Shown here one piece after another: positions 24,382 through 34,447 of a stretch of 64,000 bases of DNA. Every line of letters starts with the position of its first letter. The first letter of the stretch is position 1. The DNA is from Tetradesmus obliquus (Eukaryota; Chlorophyta; Chlorophyceae; Sphaeropleales; Scenedesmaceae), in assembly GCA_030272155.1 (NCBI GenBank), contig CP126193.1:7626001-7690000 (forward strand), given 5' to 3'. Under the pieces are notes generated by a model that saw only the letters and a program-made list of their open reading frames with translations, did no database searches and had not been told where the DNA came from. Made by a program: the position numbers and the translations under genes.

Positions 24382-27300
24382 ATGTTTACAAATGAAGTTT
24401 GCCTAGCTGCCGTGAACCCGACAGAAGCAGCAGCAGCAGCACCACTGCCACCACCATCACCACTGCCAGCACCAGCAGCAGCACCAGCTGAAGGCTCCAT
24501 CATGCTCTGCCGTCTTCCTGCCACAGCGCTTTCGATTTCTAATTCTCACATCTGTGCACTGTCACACATGCAACTGCTTGTGCACATGCGGCTGCAGGAT
24601 GCCCCTAAGACCGGCCAGCACTCAGTTGAGCAGGACTTGATGCAAGAGGCCCTGGCCTGCTTCTTCACACCAGAGCAGCAGGCAGCCACAGCTCCCACCA
24701 CAGGCGGCGTGAACAACGTAGTGAACTACGTCAGCACAGCAGATGGCCATAAGTGAGTGGCGGAATGTTTTTTACAATGCTTATAGTTTTAGTTGTGTTT
24801 AGTTGACATAAGGCAGCGGGGCCAGCTGCAGTGAAATGTGTGCACCTAGCCAGCTGACATATGTGTAGAGAGGCGTGCTCGCACAAACTTATGTTGGGAC
24901 TGCTGCTACTCATTTGTAACTTCACCAACGTATTTTGTGTTGTGTGCTGCGCCCTGCAGGTATGTTGTGCGCATTTACAATAACGGCAACAAGACAGAGA
25001 AGGTGCGGCTCGCGCATGCAGCTGTGTGTGCGCCAGCGTCCCAGACACTCAAGCTGAGAATGACTTTAGAGCGACAACAGTCACCATGCAGCTGCGCCAG
25101 CAGCACCAGCAGCAGCAATTTGGCGCAGGCCTTGAGTATCCTTGCGCGCTCCTGTGCAACAAGCTGCTGGCAGGCATGGCTGTCCTGCAAGGCACATCTC
25201 TGCTGACTCTGCTGCATATCCCCAATAATATATTACATTACATTACATGCTCCGCTCAAACACAAAGAGGGAACCCCAGTCAGGAGCCAACAAGAGGCTC
25301 ATAGGGTAATGACACACAGCAGACAAGGTGCTAGTATGATTCTGGCAGCTCATGCATCACGTATGCAGTCAGGGGTTTGGGGCTTGCACTTGTGCTTACT
25401 GCGGTGTGTCCTGTCATTGCTGACTGCTCTGCGCCCTGCAGGTGAAGACAGAGCATGACATCCTGGGTCAGCTATCGCAGCAGACACTCAGCTTCAAAGT
25501 GCCAGCAGCCAAGCCTGCGCTGGGCAGCGGCGAGCCATACGTGGTGCTCAGTAACGGAGCAGCCGCCTGCGTGTTTGAGATCATCCCAGGTATGGGTGGT
25601 GTTAGAAAAGCTTGGTGTGTGTGTGTGCAGCAGCGGCAGCAGCTGCGCTTGCAGGTGACAGCCTGGGAACAATGTTGAAGATGCAGATTTCCGGGTGGGC
25701 ATCATGGCGTGTTGTGACGCCACAGTACAGTCTCCCGCCATTGCTGTTACTCCAGGCGCGCTGAGCAGCTCTGTCAGCCACGCGGGAGCTTCAGCGAGGC
25801 AAGATAACCAGCATGTGTGTGTCTCACAGCCCTGGATCACTAGCTGATACCAACCATCTTCTTTGTTGTCATCTTCTCATCCTTTGCTGACCATGCAGGT
25901 GAGCTGGCCAAGACGACCAGTCCTGAGGAGGTTGGCAGGGCAACAGGCGAGCTCTGCTCAGCCATGGCAGCAGTACAGCTGGACAGTGTGCCGCCCATCC
26001 CGCCCTACTATGACGTGTTCAAGGTGCACCACGCAATCAACAGGGAGCTGTTCTACCAGGACGCAGCCAGCAACCCGGCATTTGAGGTGCGGTGGGCTCT
26101 TAGGGTCTGAAGCAGTGCATAATGTGCTGGGCAGCTGGGGAGGCATGTTGCGCTGTACATGTATGCTGACGGTAGCAGGGCCGCTGCGTGGGTGCTGCGC
26201 CGTTGGGACCCTGCTTCCTTTGCATTGTGATCACTGTCTTATTTGGTGTCCCCTCTCCTTTTCTGTGTGCAGGTGTGCCGTGCGGCCATGGACTCCCTCA
26301 TTGAACAGATGCTCAACAGCAAAGCCCACCATCCTTACACCGCACACCAGTTCCGGCATGACTGCCTGCCCGGCTGCTTAGCACTTGTCTTATGCATGTG
26401 CAAATGTCTGCAGGAGTGCCGTGAGGCCATGGACTTCCTGGTGGGGCAGATGCCTAAACCACAAGGCCAACACAAACTCACATCTCACACCAGTTCTAGC
26501 GCGCGTGCCGGCTCGGCTGCTAAGCATGTGTCAAATGTGTGTGCATGTCTGCAGGTGTGCCGTGGGGCAATGGACTTCCTCGTTGAGCAGATCCGGGCAC
26601 TTGAGCCCAAGCTTGAGGCCTACCAGCAGCTGGGGCTGCCCATGCAGATCATCCACGGCGACCTGCACTATGACAATGTGATGGTGCTGGGCGACAACGT
26701 CAGCGGGTGAGCTAGGGTTTGAATTTGAAGTTTGAATTCAAAGTTTGAGTTTGGGTTTAAATATGTGTTTTAGTTGTTAGGTTCCTGGATGTGACAATGC
26801 AGATCATCCACGGCGGCCTGCATTATAACAATGTAATGGTGCTGGGCGACAGCCTCAGCGGGTGCACCCGCTGAATTATGTTCCTGCTTTTCCCATTGAT
26901 GGCTCTGTTATTTAGGCGCCAGCTGTTCTGTGGCAGCGCAACAGCGCCTCTAGCGGCAGCGCAATGAGAAGTGGGTTTGTCGCATGCACGCCATTCCAGT
27001 GGCAGTCATACTTCAAAGCTGACAAGCACCTCTGCTGCCCTCTGTGTGCTGTGATGTGTGCTGTGCAGGCTGCTTGACTTTGAGGTGAGGCTGCTGCTGC
27101 TACTACCACTGCTACTTCCAATGCTGGTTGTGGACCTGCTGCAGCGGCAACTGCATTCCAGTGTAGCGCACAGCTTGCCAGAGTATAATGGCACGGAGGT
27201 GATGCATGTCTTGATAGCTCGGTGCATGCTTACTACACAGCAGACAAATATCTTGAGCGCAGCAGGACAACGCTGGTATTGGTCGCTCACATGCACTGAC

Positions 27301-28480
27301 ATGTATTTGTTGCTGCCATGCAGTTCTGCGCTTATGACTGGCGAGTAATGGAGCTGGCAGTCGCACTGTCAAAGTGAGCTGTAGATGCAGACACTGCGGT
27401 GGCGGCAGTGGCATTGCCGGTACAACAACACCAATGGTTGCACCGCCAGCGCTTTTTGCATCCTGTTGCCTGCACAGTGCCATCCTATTGCCTGCAGAAG
27501 GCCTCATCCTTGTGCTGTCTTGCTGCCAACAAAAAAACACGATGTCAGCAACAACACACTGCACATGTTGTCAGGTGCTCATCACAACGCGGCCTGTCTT
27601 GTTCTCTCTGTCTTTGTCCCATTCTCACTCACATGCTTGCTAAACTTCTAAATAACACATGTTATATTGCAATCCTGCAGGTATGTGGGTGAGGAGCAGC
27701 CGCTGCCGCTCATCACGCAGTTTGTGGCCGGCTACGCACAGAAAGGCCAGCTCAGCGAGCAGGAAATCGAGATTCTGCCTGACCTCATCAACCTGCGCAT
27801 CTTCTCCAACGTCATCTACTTCACTGGCAGGTGTGTTATGACAACTTTTAAATGACTGTCATATTGCAACGTTGTTAATGTGATCCTGCCAGACCTCACA
27901 ACCTGCGCATCTTCTCCAACGTGATCTACTTCACGGGACGGTGCGTTAACAACTTTTAACAAAAAAAAATATATGTTTGTCCGTCTGCAAAAGGATACCG
28001 AGATCCCACAGACCTCATCATCACTGGCTTAATCTGCTGCAACAAAACAACCTTCTGTCTATATAAGTTGTGCGCTAGCTTGTGCTTTGTCTTTGCTGCA
28101 GGGTGCTGGCGGGTGAGGATGGCATCGACAGCCTCAAACATCCACAGTGACCTGCTGCAGAAAGTCTCAGATTGTGCGCTTGCTTGTGCTTTGCATTGTG
28201 CTGCAGGGCTCTGGCGGGCGAGGATGGCATCGACAGCACGCATGCACTGTCCCATGTTTGTTTATGTTACTAATAGCCCGGTATTTCTTGCTGCTGCTGC
28301 GTCCGTATTGTGCATTGTGCATTGTGCTGCAGGGCGCTGGCAGGTGAAGATGGCATCGACAGCCTTACCTCAAGGGCTGGCAGCTACGCCAAGCGCGTGG
28401 TGTGGGTGAATGCAAACAGGGAGGCGATTGTTGCAGCAGTCAAGGAGCGCATGCTGCAGCTGGCCACCAGCGCAGCGTAA
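24382..28480 (+). CDS. APH-fold small-molecule kinase (homoserine kinase type II-like)
   Basis: Nine exons join in phase to 421 residues: 24382-24752, 24960-25002, 25442-25589, 25899-26086, 26555-26706, 27069-27084, 27324-27373, 27681-27830 and 28333-28480. The protein has the aminoglycoside-phosphotransferase/choline-kinase fold. The N-lobe includes NYVSTADGHKYVVRIYNNG, where VVRIY holds the place of the ATP-binding strand. The catalytic loop is IIHGDLHYDNVMVL (HxDxxxxN pattern) and the metal-binding motif is LLDFEFCAYDWRVMELA. This pattern fits a metabolite kinase such as ThrB type II homoserine kinase or a related APH; the substrate cannot be told from sequence. The first ~40 residues are Ala/Pro-rich low complexity, and a targeting role is uncertain. 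The DFE motif lies on a 16-nt microexon. Introns around exons 5, 8 and 9 and the region after the stop hold partial exon copies. Confidence 0.88.
26274..26460 (+). repeat. Two extra copies of the 5' edge of a kinase exon
   Basis: Exon 26555-26706 starts VCRGAMDFLVEQI. Diverged copies, each with a TGCAG acceptor, occur at about 26274-26320 (VCRAAMDSLIEQM) and 26414-26460 (ECREAMDFLVGQM), spaced about 140 bp. The amino-acid changes are mostly conservative, which may mean the copies were coding for a time. Confidence 0.85.
26796..26866 (+). repeat. Copy of the catalytic-loop exon end
   Basis: The end of exon 26555-26706, including the HGDLHYDNVMVLGDNVSG region, is repeated 150 bp downstream as MQIIHGGLHYNNVMVLGDSL-like sequence. 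The catalytic Asp codon (GAC) is Gly (GGC) and the next Asp is Asn, so this copy could not encode an active loop. Confidence 0.85.
27889..28240 (+). repeat. Copies of exon edges in the last kinase intron
   Basis: About 27889-27945 repeats the end of exon 27681-27830 (DLINLRIFSNVIYFTGR, here with a one-base change of frame near its start). About 28100-28135 and 28203-28235 repeat the start of exon 28333-28480 (RALAGEDGIDS) with the preceding TGCTGCAG acceptor. One intron thus carries echoes of both flanking exons. Confidence 0.8.
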
Positions 28481-28496
28481 GCACAGTAGTCCGCTG

Positions 28497-28580
28497 CTTT
28501 ATGGGTGAACACAAACAGGGAGGCGATTCTTGCAGCAATCAAGGAGCGCATGCTGCAGCTTGCCATCAGTGCAGCATGAT
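28497..28580 (+). repeat. Copy of the kinase C-terminal coding end beyond the stop
   Basis: About 80 bp coding for WVNANREAIVAAVKERMLQL and the end of the protein recur directly after the stop codon, as WVNTNREAILAAIKERMLQL, with their own TGA. This lies in the 3' UTR. Confidence 0.85.
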
Positions 28581-30013
28581 GATTGATTGATAGAGTGAGC
28601 TGATTCCTGCAGAGAGGCTGCCTGTGAGTGATGCTTTTGAGTGTGAGAGTGTGAGAGTGAGCGGGGTGATGACAGCTTGGCTGGCCTGGCCTGTCGGCAG
28701 CAGCACAGGCAGCGTTTAATTGCTTCTGCATGAACCCTGAGAGAGGAGTGCGAGTTTGAGTTGCTTGAAGAGTCTGTTTTTGCAGCAGATTGGTGCTGTG
28801 AGTGTGGCAAGACGAGTTGTGTGGTGTCAGCACAGCTGTGCGAATCAAGAGAGACACAAAGGCTGGCCTTTGTGAGATATGCATTTGCGCGAGGGGCTCC
28901 AGCACAGTGCTGCCTGAGCAGCAGCGTGTTGCCTGCATGCACAGTTAGGTGCATGCCATGCCATGGTGGTGCATGCTGCATGCTGCAAGCTGTTGATACA
29001 GCAACACTGTTGCAGTGCTGCGCCTGAGCAGCAGCGTGTCACAGGCGGCCTGCTGAGCAGCAACGACATAGGCGCGTGCAAGGCAACGTCTGCGCAGCAG
29101 CCGTGGCAGGCTTGCATGCAACTGCGCAATGCTCCTGCCAGTGCGGGTTTCAGCTGCATGCGATGCGATGCATGCGCATGATGTAAGCGCAGTGTACTGG
29201 CCGACGCGCAGAGCTGTTGACGTTTGGAGTCTGCCAGCACGCCAGTACAGTGCAGGCACCATCACAATGGTGATCCAGAAGATGGTTGATGTTGTGGTTG
29301 CACAATCAGCCTGTCATTGGCTCGAAAATGGGCTTTGTTCCCGTCGTGTAACACACAAATTGTTATCAGCTGTGATGTAACATGACAGTTTTAGGCATGG
29401 TAAATGCACAACTGAAAGCAATGCTGGACCAGAAGCCCCCCTGCCCGAAGGCTCCTGGCGCTCCAAGTGGGCTGATCACGCAGGCACAGCTGTCCAGTAC
29501 CACTGTCATGCGATAGGCATACCTTCAAGCAATGCTGAGCCACAAGACCCCCGCCAAAGTCTCCTGGCACTCCAAGTGGGCTGTTCATGTAGGCACGGCT
29601 GATGTATCAGGGAGCTGCCCCACCTAACCAAGCACCAACCATCCATTGCCTCAGTGGCTCCAACCAGGCTTTCAGCAGCAGGCCGCAGTAAATGAGTAGT
29701 TACAAGCCGCTGAAGTCCAGCAGCAGACATGCCAAAACAACCGCCTTCCAAAAGCTATAGAAGTGCAGCAGCAGACATAGTCACACCCGCTGCAAAGAAG
29801 CTCCTGCAACCTCCCATTGAGGATGAACCACGGCCTGCTCCTCCATTGCAAGCTGCACCACAATATGTACTGCTGCTGATGGCAACTGCAAGCAGCTGCT
29901 GCAATGTCGCAGCGCAGCATGCTGCTGCTGCTGCTGCTGCTGCTATCTCTTCATTATCCCCGCACCTCCCCTTCCCAGCAACCGCCAGCAGATCAGAAGC
30001 CATCCTGCAGCAA

Positions 30014-30050
<37 letters not shown>

Positions 30051-30333
30051 AAATGTTGACACAGCTGGCAACTGCTGGTGAGAATGTGCGAGCACATCCA
30101 CACGTAGCCAACAGCACAAGGAGAGCAACAGGCGCAGGCCGCTACGGTCATACTGCAAGGCACACAGAAGCAGCAGCAGCGCTCTGTGACATCACTTTAC
30201 AAAGTAGAACATGACACAGCACAAGGCACGCAGCAGATGCAAGCAAGCTTCTGTCACAAAAATAGGCGCAGAAGACGCAAGCAACAGCAGCAGCATCAGC
30301 ATCAGCAGCAGCAGCAGCAGCAGAGCCACTCAC
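28581..30333. other. Intergenic region with CAG tracts and a local duplication
   Basis: No gene is firmly supported in these 1.75 kb. A ~65-bp segment on the minus strand occurs twice (about 29440-29505 and 29549-29615) and reads SPLGVPGDFGGGLVAQHCLK in one copy. By analogy with the echoes elsewhere it may be an exon edge of the YGGT gene or of an unseen gene. CAG tracts lie at 29920-29943 and 30009-30045. Confidence 0.45.
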
Positions 30334-31056
30334 GAAGTAGCACATGACGTCGCTGGTGGTCCAGCGTGTGGAGGTGTCCACGTCATGCAGGCCCATTGTG
30401 TAGGTGGGAGCCATGACCTCAACAATGTCCTGTAGGCGGGCACACACAAGCCAAGTGTCAGCGGCAACAGCAGTCCAACAACCCATGTTGAGATACACAT
30501 GGTGTCATGTGTAATGCACTGTCACGTGCACACTTTCACTGCACAACAAGTCTTTCCAGGTGCCCCAGGCGCACACTGCAATAGTTTTGCAGCTCAGCCT
30601 TCTGCAGGTGTCTTTGAGTTTATGTTTACCTCTGTGTATACATAGTCAGGCAGTTCTGTGTGCAATTTTCAACCGACAGACGGACAAAGGCGACGACTAG
30701 CTCGTGTGTGCTGCTGCTGCTTGCTAACCTGCAGGATGAGGAAGCCGAAGAGCGGAGCAAAGTCCAGCTGCCACCACACCACTAAAACAACATGTAACAC
30801 AAGTGCAACAACAAGTGTAACAACATTATAACAGCAGGCCGCACCTGCAGGATGAAGAAGCTGAAGAGCAGCGTAAAGTCCAGCTGCCACCACACCACTA
30901 AACCACATGTAACACAAGTGTGACAACAAATGTAACAACAAGTGTAACAACAGCCCCCACCTGCAGGATGAGGAAGCCGAAGAGCGGGGTGAAGTCCAGC
31001 TGGCCAAACAGCGGCGGCAGGATGCCACGGTAGATCTGCAGGTACGGCTCCGTGAT

Positions 31057-31090
<34 letters not shown>

Positions 31091-33486
31091 CAGCAGCAGC
31101 AGCATGAGCAGGTGAGGGCTGGCAGCAAGCAGCAGGGCCATGCATGTAGCTGCTGTCACAGAGCAGAGGAACGCCGGGTGGCTTCAGTATGCACAGCTTG
31201 CTGCACATGCTGCGGAAGTGCAAGCAGAGCCTAACAGCAGTGTGTCGCGGGCAGCTGCCGTTGCAACAATCATGCACTGCTGCACTTGTGCCAACCAATG
31301 CTGCCTTGCTGCTGCTGACGTCCATCCCTGCTAAGGGCCGCTGCGTCCTTACGCGCTCCACTTACACAAGGCACAGGGAGGTCCCAGCTGCTGCACTTGC
31401 TGCTGCTGCCATGCTGCTGCTGTTTTCTGCTGCTGCTTGCTGCTACTGGCTTGCTGCTGCTGTCTCCTGCCGCTGCTTGCTGCTGCCTTGCTGCTGTTGC
31501 TGCTGCTACTGTTGCTGCTGTTGCAGGCTCACCAGCCTCAGGAAGGTCCAGGGCTGTGCATTCCAGTCGATGCCGGGGAACCAGCTCAGCAGCACACGCA
31601 TGAACAGGCAGAACACGTACATCTGCGGACAACAGCAGCAGCAGCAGCAGCAAAATGTGGCAACGGACCTCAGCAGCAGTGAGAGGAGAAAGGTTCTTGA
31701 CGTTTTTGATGGCGTGCTGTTTGCTGCCATCAGCTGCAATGCCAGGCTGGTGCAGGCTGCGCCCTGCGGCTGCAAGCAGTCTGTTGCAGGTGCACAGCAA
31801 TGCAGCGCCTTCTTTGTGCTGCTCAACTTGGCTGTGGTCATCGGTGCTGCTGTTTGCTTCTGTGTGTAGGCAGCCAGAGGATTATTGCGGGGGAACTGCT
31901 GTATCACTAGGCAGCTGCTGTAGGCTTGGACAGCCTCCACATCACAGGCTCGAGTCAGGCAACAGAACAGGGCACGGACCAAGCGCTGCTGCTGCTGTGC
32001 TTATCAACAGGCGTCAATGCCCTTCAGGTAGCAGCTGCTGCTGCTGGTGGTGGTGTAGTCGCTGCTGCTTACGGCTTCAACTGCTGCCGCTGCCTCAGTA
32101 GCTGCTGCTCGCTTGCCGCAACCCAAACGCCAGCCGCACCTTAGCGGCGCCAAAGGCTGCTGCTGCTGCTGCAGCTGCTGCCCCTGCCTACTATCCATAG
32201 TGCCGCTCTTCCTACTAGCTGCTAGCCTGCCGTTATCCCTGCTAATCTCCCTGCTCGCTTGCCACAATTCAGAATCTGCCCGCACCTTACTGAAGCCGAA
32301 GGCTGCCTTCTCAAACATGCGCGTAGACACTGCTTAAGCACATGACTATCTTGCCGCTGCCGCTGCCGCTATTGCCAGCTGCTGCTTGCTTGCTGCAAAC
32401 TATCCCTGTATCTCACCTTGGCGAATCCGAAGGCTGCCTTCTCGAATGTGCCCACAATCTAACTGCTGCCGCTGCCGCTGCGGCTAGCTGCTGCTAGCTT
32501 GCCACACTTTGAACAATGCCCGCACCTTGGCGAATCCGAAGGCTGCCTTCTCGAACGTGCGCGCTGCTGTGCTGCTCTCTGCCTCCTGAAAGCCACCCGC
32601 CAAATCTAAACACCAGCCGCACCCACCTTGGCGAATCCGAATGCTGCCTTCTCGAACGTGCGCGCGTACACAGCTGACAGCGACTCCTGGCTCACTCGCG
32701 CCAGCGGCAGCACCAGGAAGGCCATGGCGCGCATGTTGCGGTACAGCAGCATCAGCTGCTGCTTGGCCTCCTGCAGAATTGACATTCAGCAATTCGCAGC
32801 AGCGGCAATGCATGTGTCACATTTGAGCAATTGTGTTTAGTTGTGTAGGTGTGGAAAGCATGCGGAGGTTGTAACAGCCAGGTGGTTGGCTGAGTGGAGG
32901 GTCTCAGACAGGCTGGCGGGCGGCACGCGAAGTGGTGTATGTGCTGCTCTTGGCTGCTCCTGCTCTGATGAACAAAGTCAGCCAAAGGGCGCTGGTGTTC
33001 GTGCTATAACTGCTGTAGGCGCTACCCACACGCGCCTGCTGATTGAGAAAATCATGCAACGCGGCATCGTGTGGGTACACCCACTGTTGACTACGCGTAC
33101 AGAGCACTGCACTGCTGCAGTGCCTGAGCAGCACTTGCGGGCTGCTAGCTTGCTGCTTATCACTAAGCAACAGTACCGTTGCCCACCTGCTTGTCAACAT
33201 TCTGCAGCTGTGGGAACGCCTGGCTGAACTTGTCGCGCGCTACATTGATGAACTGTTGGCAGGCCCCGATGACAGATGCTGCTAGCTGGAACACTGGCTG
33301 CTGCTGCACTGCTGCGATGGCAGACGCCTGCCAGGATGCTGCTGCTGCGTTGCACTGCACTTGAAGCACGCCTGATCTGCGCTTGAGCACTACTGGGGTC
33401 CTAGACACTTTCTGCAGCAGTGGACTGCCTGTCCGAACTGCTGCTTGCCGCTGACCCAGCATAGCCGAGCTTCTAGATGCTAGCAT
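30334..33486 (-). CDS. Plastid YGGT/YlmG-family membrane protein
   Basis: YGGT proteins are small integral membrane proteins; plastid members are linked to nucleoid distribution and cytochrome b6 maturation. Exons 33187-33486, 32627-32770, 31533-31622, 30961-31056 and 30334-30429 are all phase 0. The first 100 residues contain a basic Ser/Ala-rich transit peptide (MLASRSSAMLGQRQAAVRTG). The family core is split over two exons: VFCLFMRVLLSWFPGIDW, then ITEPYLQIYRGILPP and LDFTPLFGFLILQ, matching the usual two-helix YGGT pattern. The fifth exon (DIVEVMAPTYTMGLHDVDTS) ends with a GTGAGT donor, so at least one more exon or a read-through end is missing. This part is not typical of YGGT and its assignment is uncertain. 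A run-on into 30148 would add an Ala/Cys-rich tail. Several exon-edge copies occupy its introns. Confidence 0.8.
30730..30897 (-). repeat. Two copies of the 3' edge of the YGGT core exon
   Basis: The end of exon 30961-31056 (LDFTPLFGFLILQ plus donor) recurs at about 30842-30897 as LDFTLLFSFFILQ and at about 30730-30780 as LDFAPLFGFLILQ. The unit is about 115 bp and includes a tract of ACA-rich intron. Hydrophobicity is kept in both copies. Confidence 0.85.
32285..32566 (-). repeat. Three copies of the 3' edge of a YGGT-gene exon
   Basis: The end of exon 32627-32770 (ARTFEKAAFGFAK plus donor) recurs at about 32522-32566, 32415-32452 and 32287-32328, the last reading RMFEKAAFGFSK. Copies become more diverged with distance from the exon. 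Confidence 0.85.
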
Positions 33487-33960
33487 TGCTAATTGTTATC
33501 AATGTGGATGTTTCTATACAAAAAGCGGCTTTCGGACGACTCGCTCTGGTTCCGCCCACCACGTCTCGTCAGCGGCAAGATCCGTGTTAGCTTGATCTAT
33601 AGCTGGACTTTAAACAGAATCAAGCACTGTTAGGAGTGCGTAAACGGACTTTGGAGTGATCACGAGGTTTCTGCTGCGGGGGTGCAGTGCAGTGTGTCAG
33701 CAGTGTTCGGAACGGGGGGCATTCTGCAGAGCTTCAACGGCAAGACTTACTGTTTATATGTTGTTTTGCGACGTACACCAATGCCACTGCTTGTCTGAGC
33801 AAAACTGTCGTGCAATTCTGCATCACATGCCTGTACTGTCTGACCTGCTTCACTTCAGAGCGATCCTTCTTGTTTCCATCAATCGCAGCACAGGGCAACT
33901 CAGCTCACATCTCAGTTTGGGGACAGTTGTTAGGCTGCAGCGACGTGCATCAGCATACAC
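33487..33960. promoter_or_regulatory. Divergent promoter region, YGGT gene and methyltransferase
   Basis: 474 bp separate the two divergent start codons. AT-rich blocks occur near 33488-33530 (TATACAAAAAGC) and 33590-33625 (GATCTATAGCTGGACTTTAA). No defined factor site is recognised. Confidence 0.45.
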
Positions 33961-34403
33961 ATGATAAGCACCGGCCACACAGCCAGGCCCCCTGCTGCTG
34001 CCGCTTGGGCCACGTCAGGCATTGGACGTTTCACTCGCATCAAAAGGACAGTCAGGCAGATGTCCTCAAAATGGGACAACATCCCAGCCCTGTTTGCCAA
34101 TGAGGATGCGGTGAGCAGCACAGCAGCAGCAGCAGCAGCAGCAGCAGCATCTGGTCAGGCTGAGACTAGGAACAGTGTTGAACAGTCATCGTGCACACAA
34201 CAGTAGCTTCTGCTTGTATCCGTCACCATTGATGGCCATAATAAGAGCACTCATAGAAGCTCTCAGTAAAAACCTTGCGGCAATATACTTGGACAACCTT
34301 TTTGTCTGACCTGCTGCCTGCCGGGCACGTTCTTCTCACCCGAACGCATCCTGCGGCAGTTCTGGGACCGAAGCTACTGGGACACACGGTGAGCACACAG
34401 GCC

Positions 34404-34447
<44 letters not shown>

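Noticed and set aside
26796-26866. Additional true exon of the kinase
   Set aside because: It repeats the preceding exon with a changed catalytic Asp, and including it would duplicate the catalytic loop; treated as an echo.
34266-34359. Longer methyltransferase exon including FFSPERILRQ
   Set aside because: The only acceptor that would include it (34264-34266) puts TAA in frame; the acceptor at 34359 restores the family sequence.
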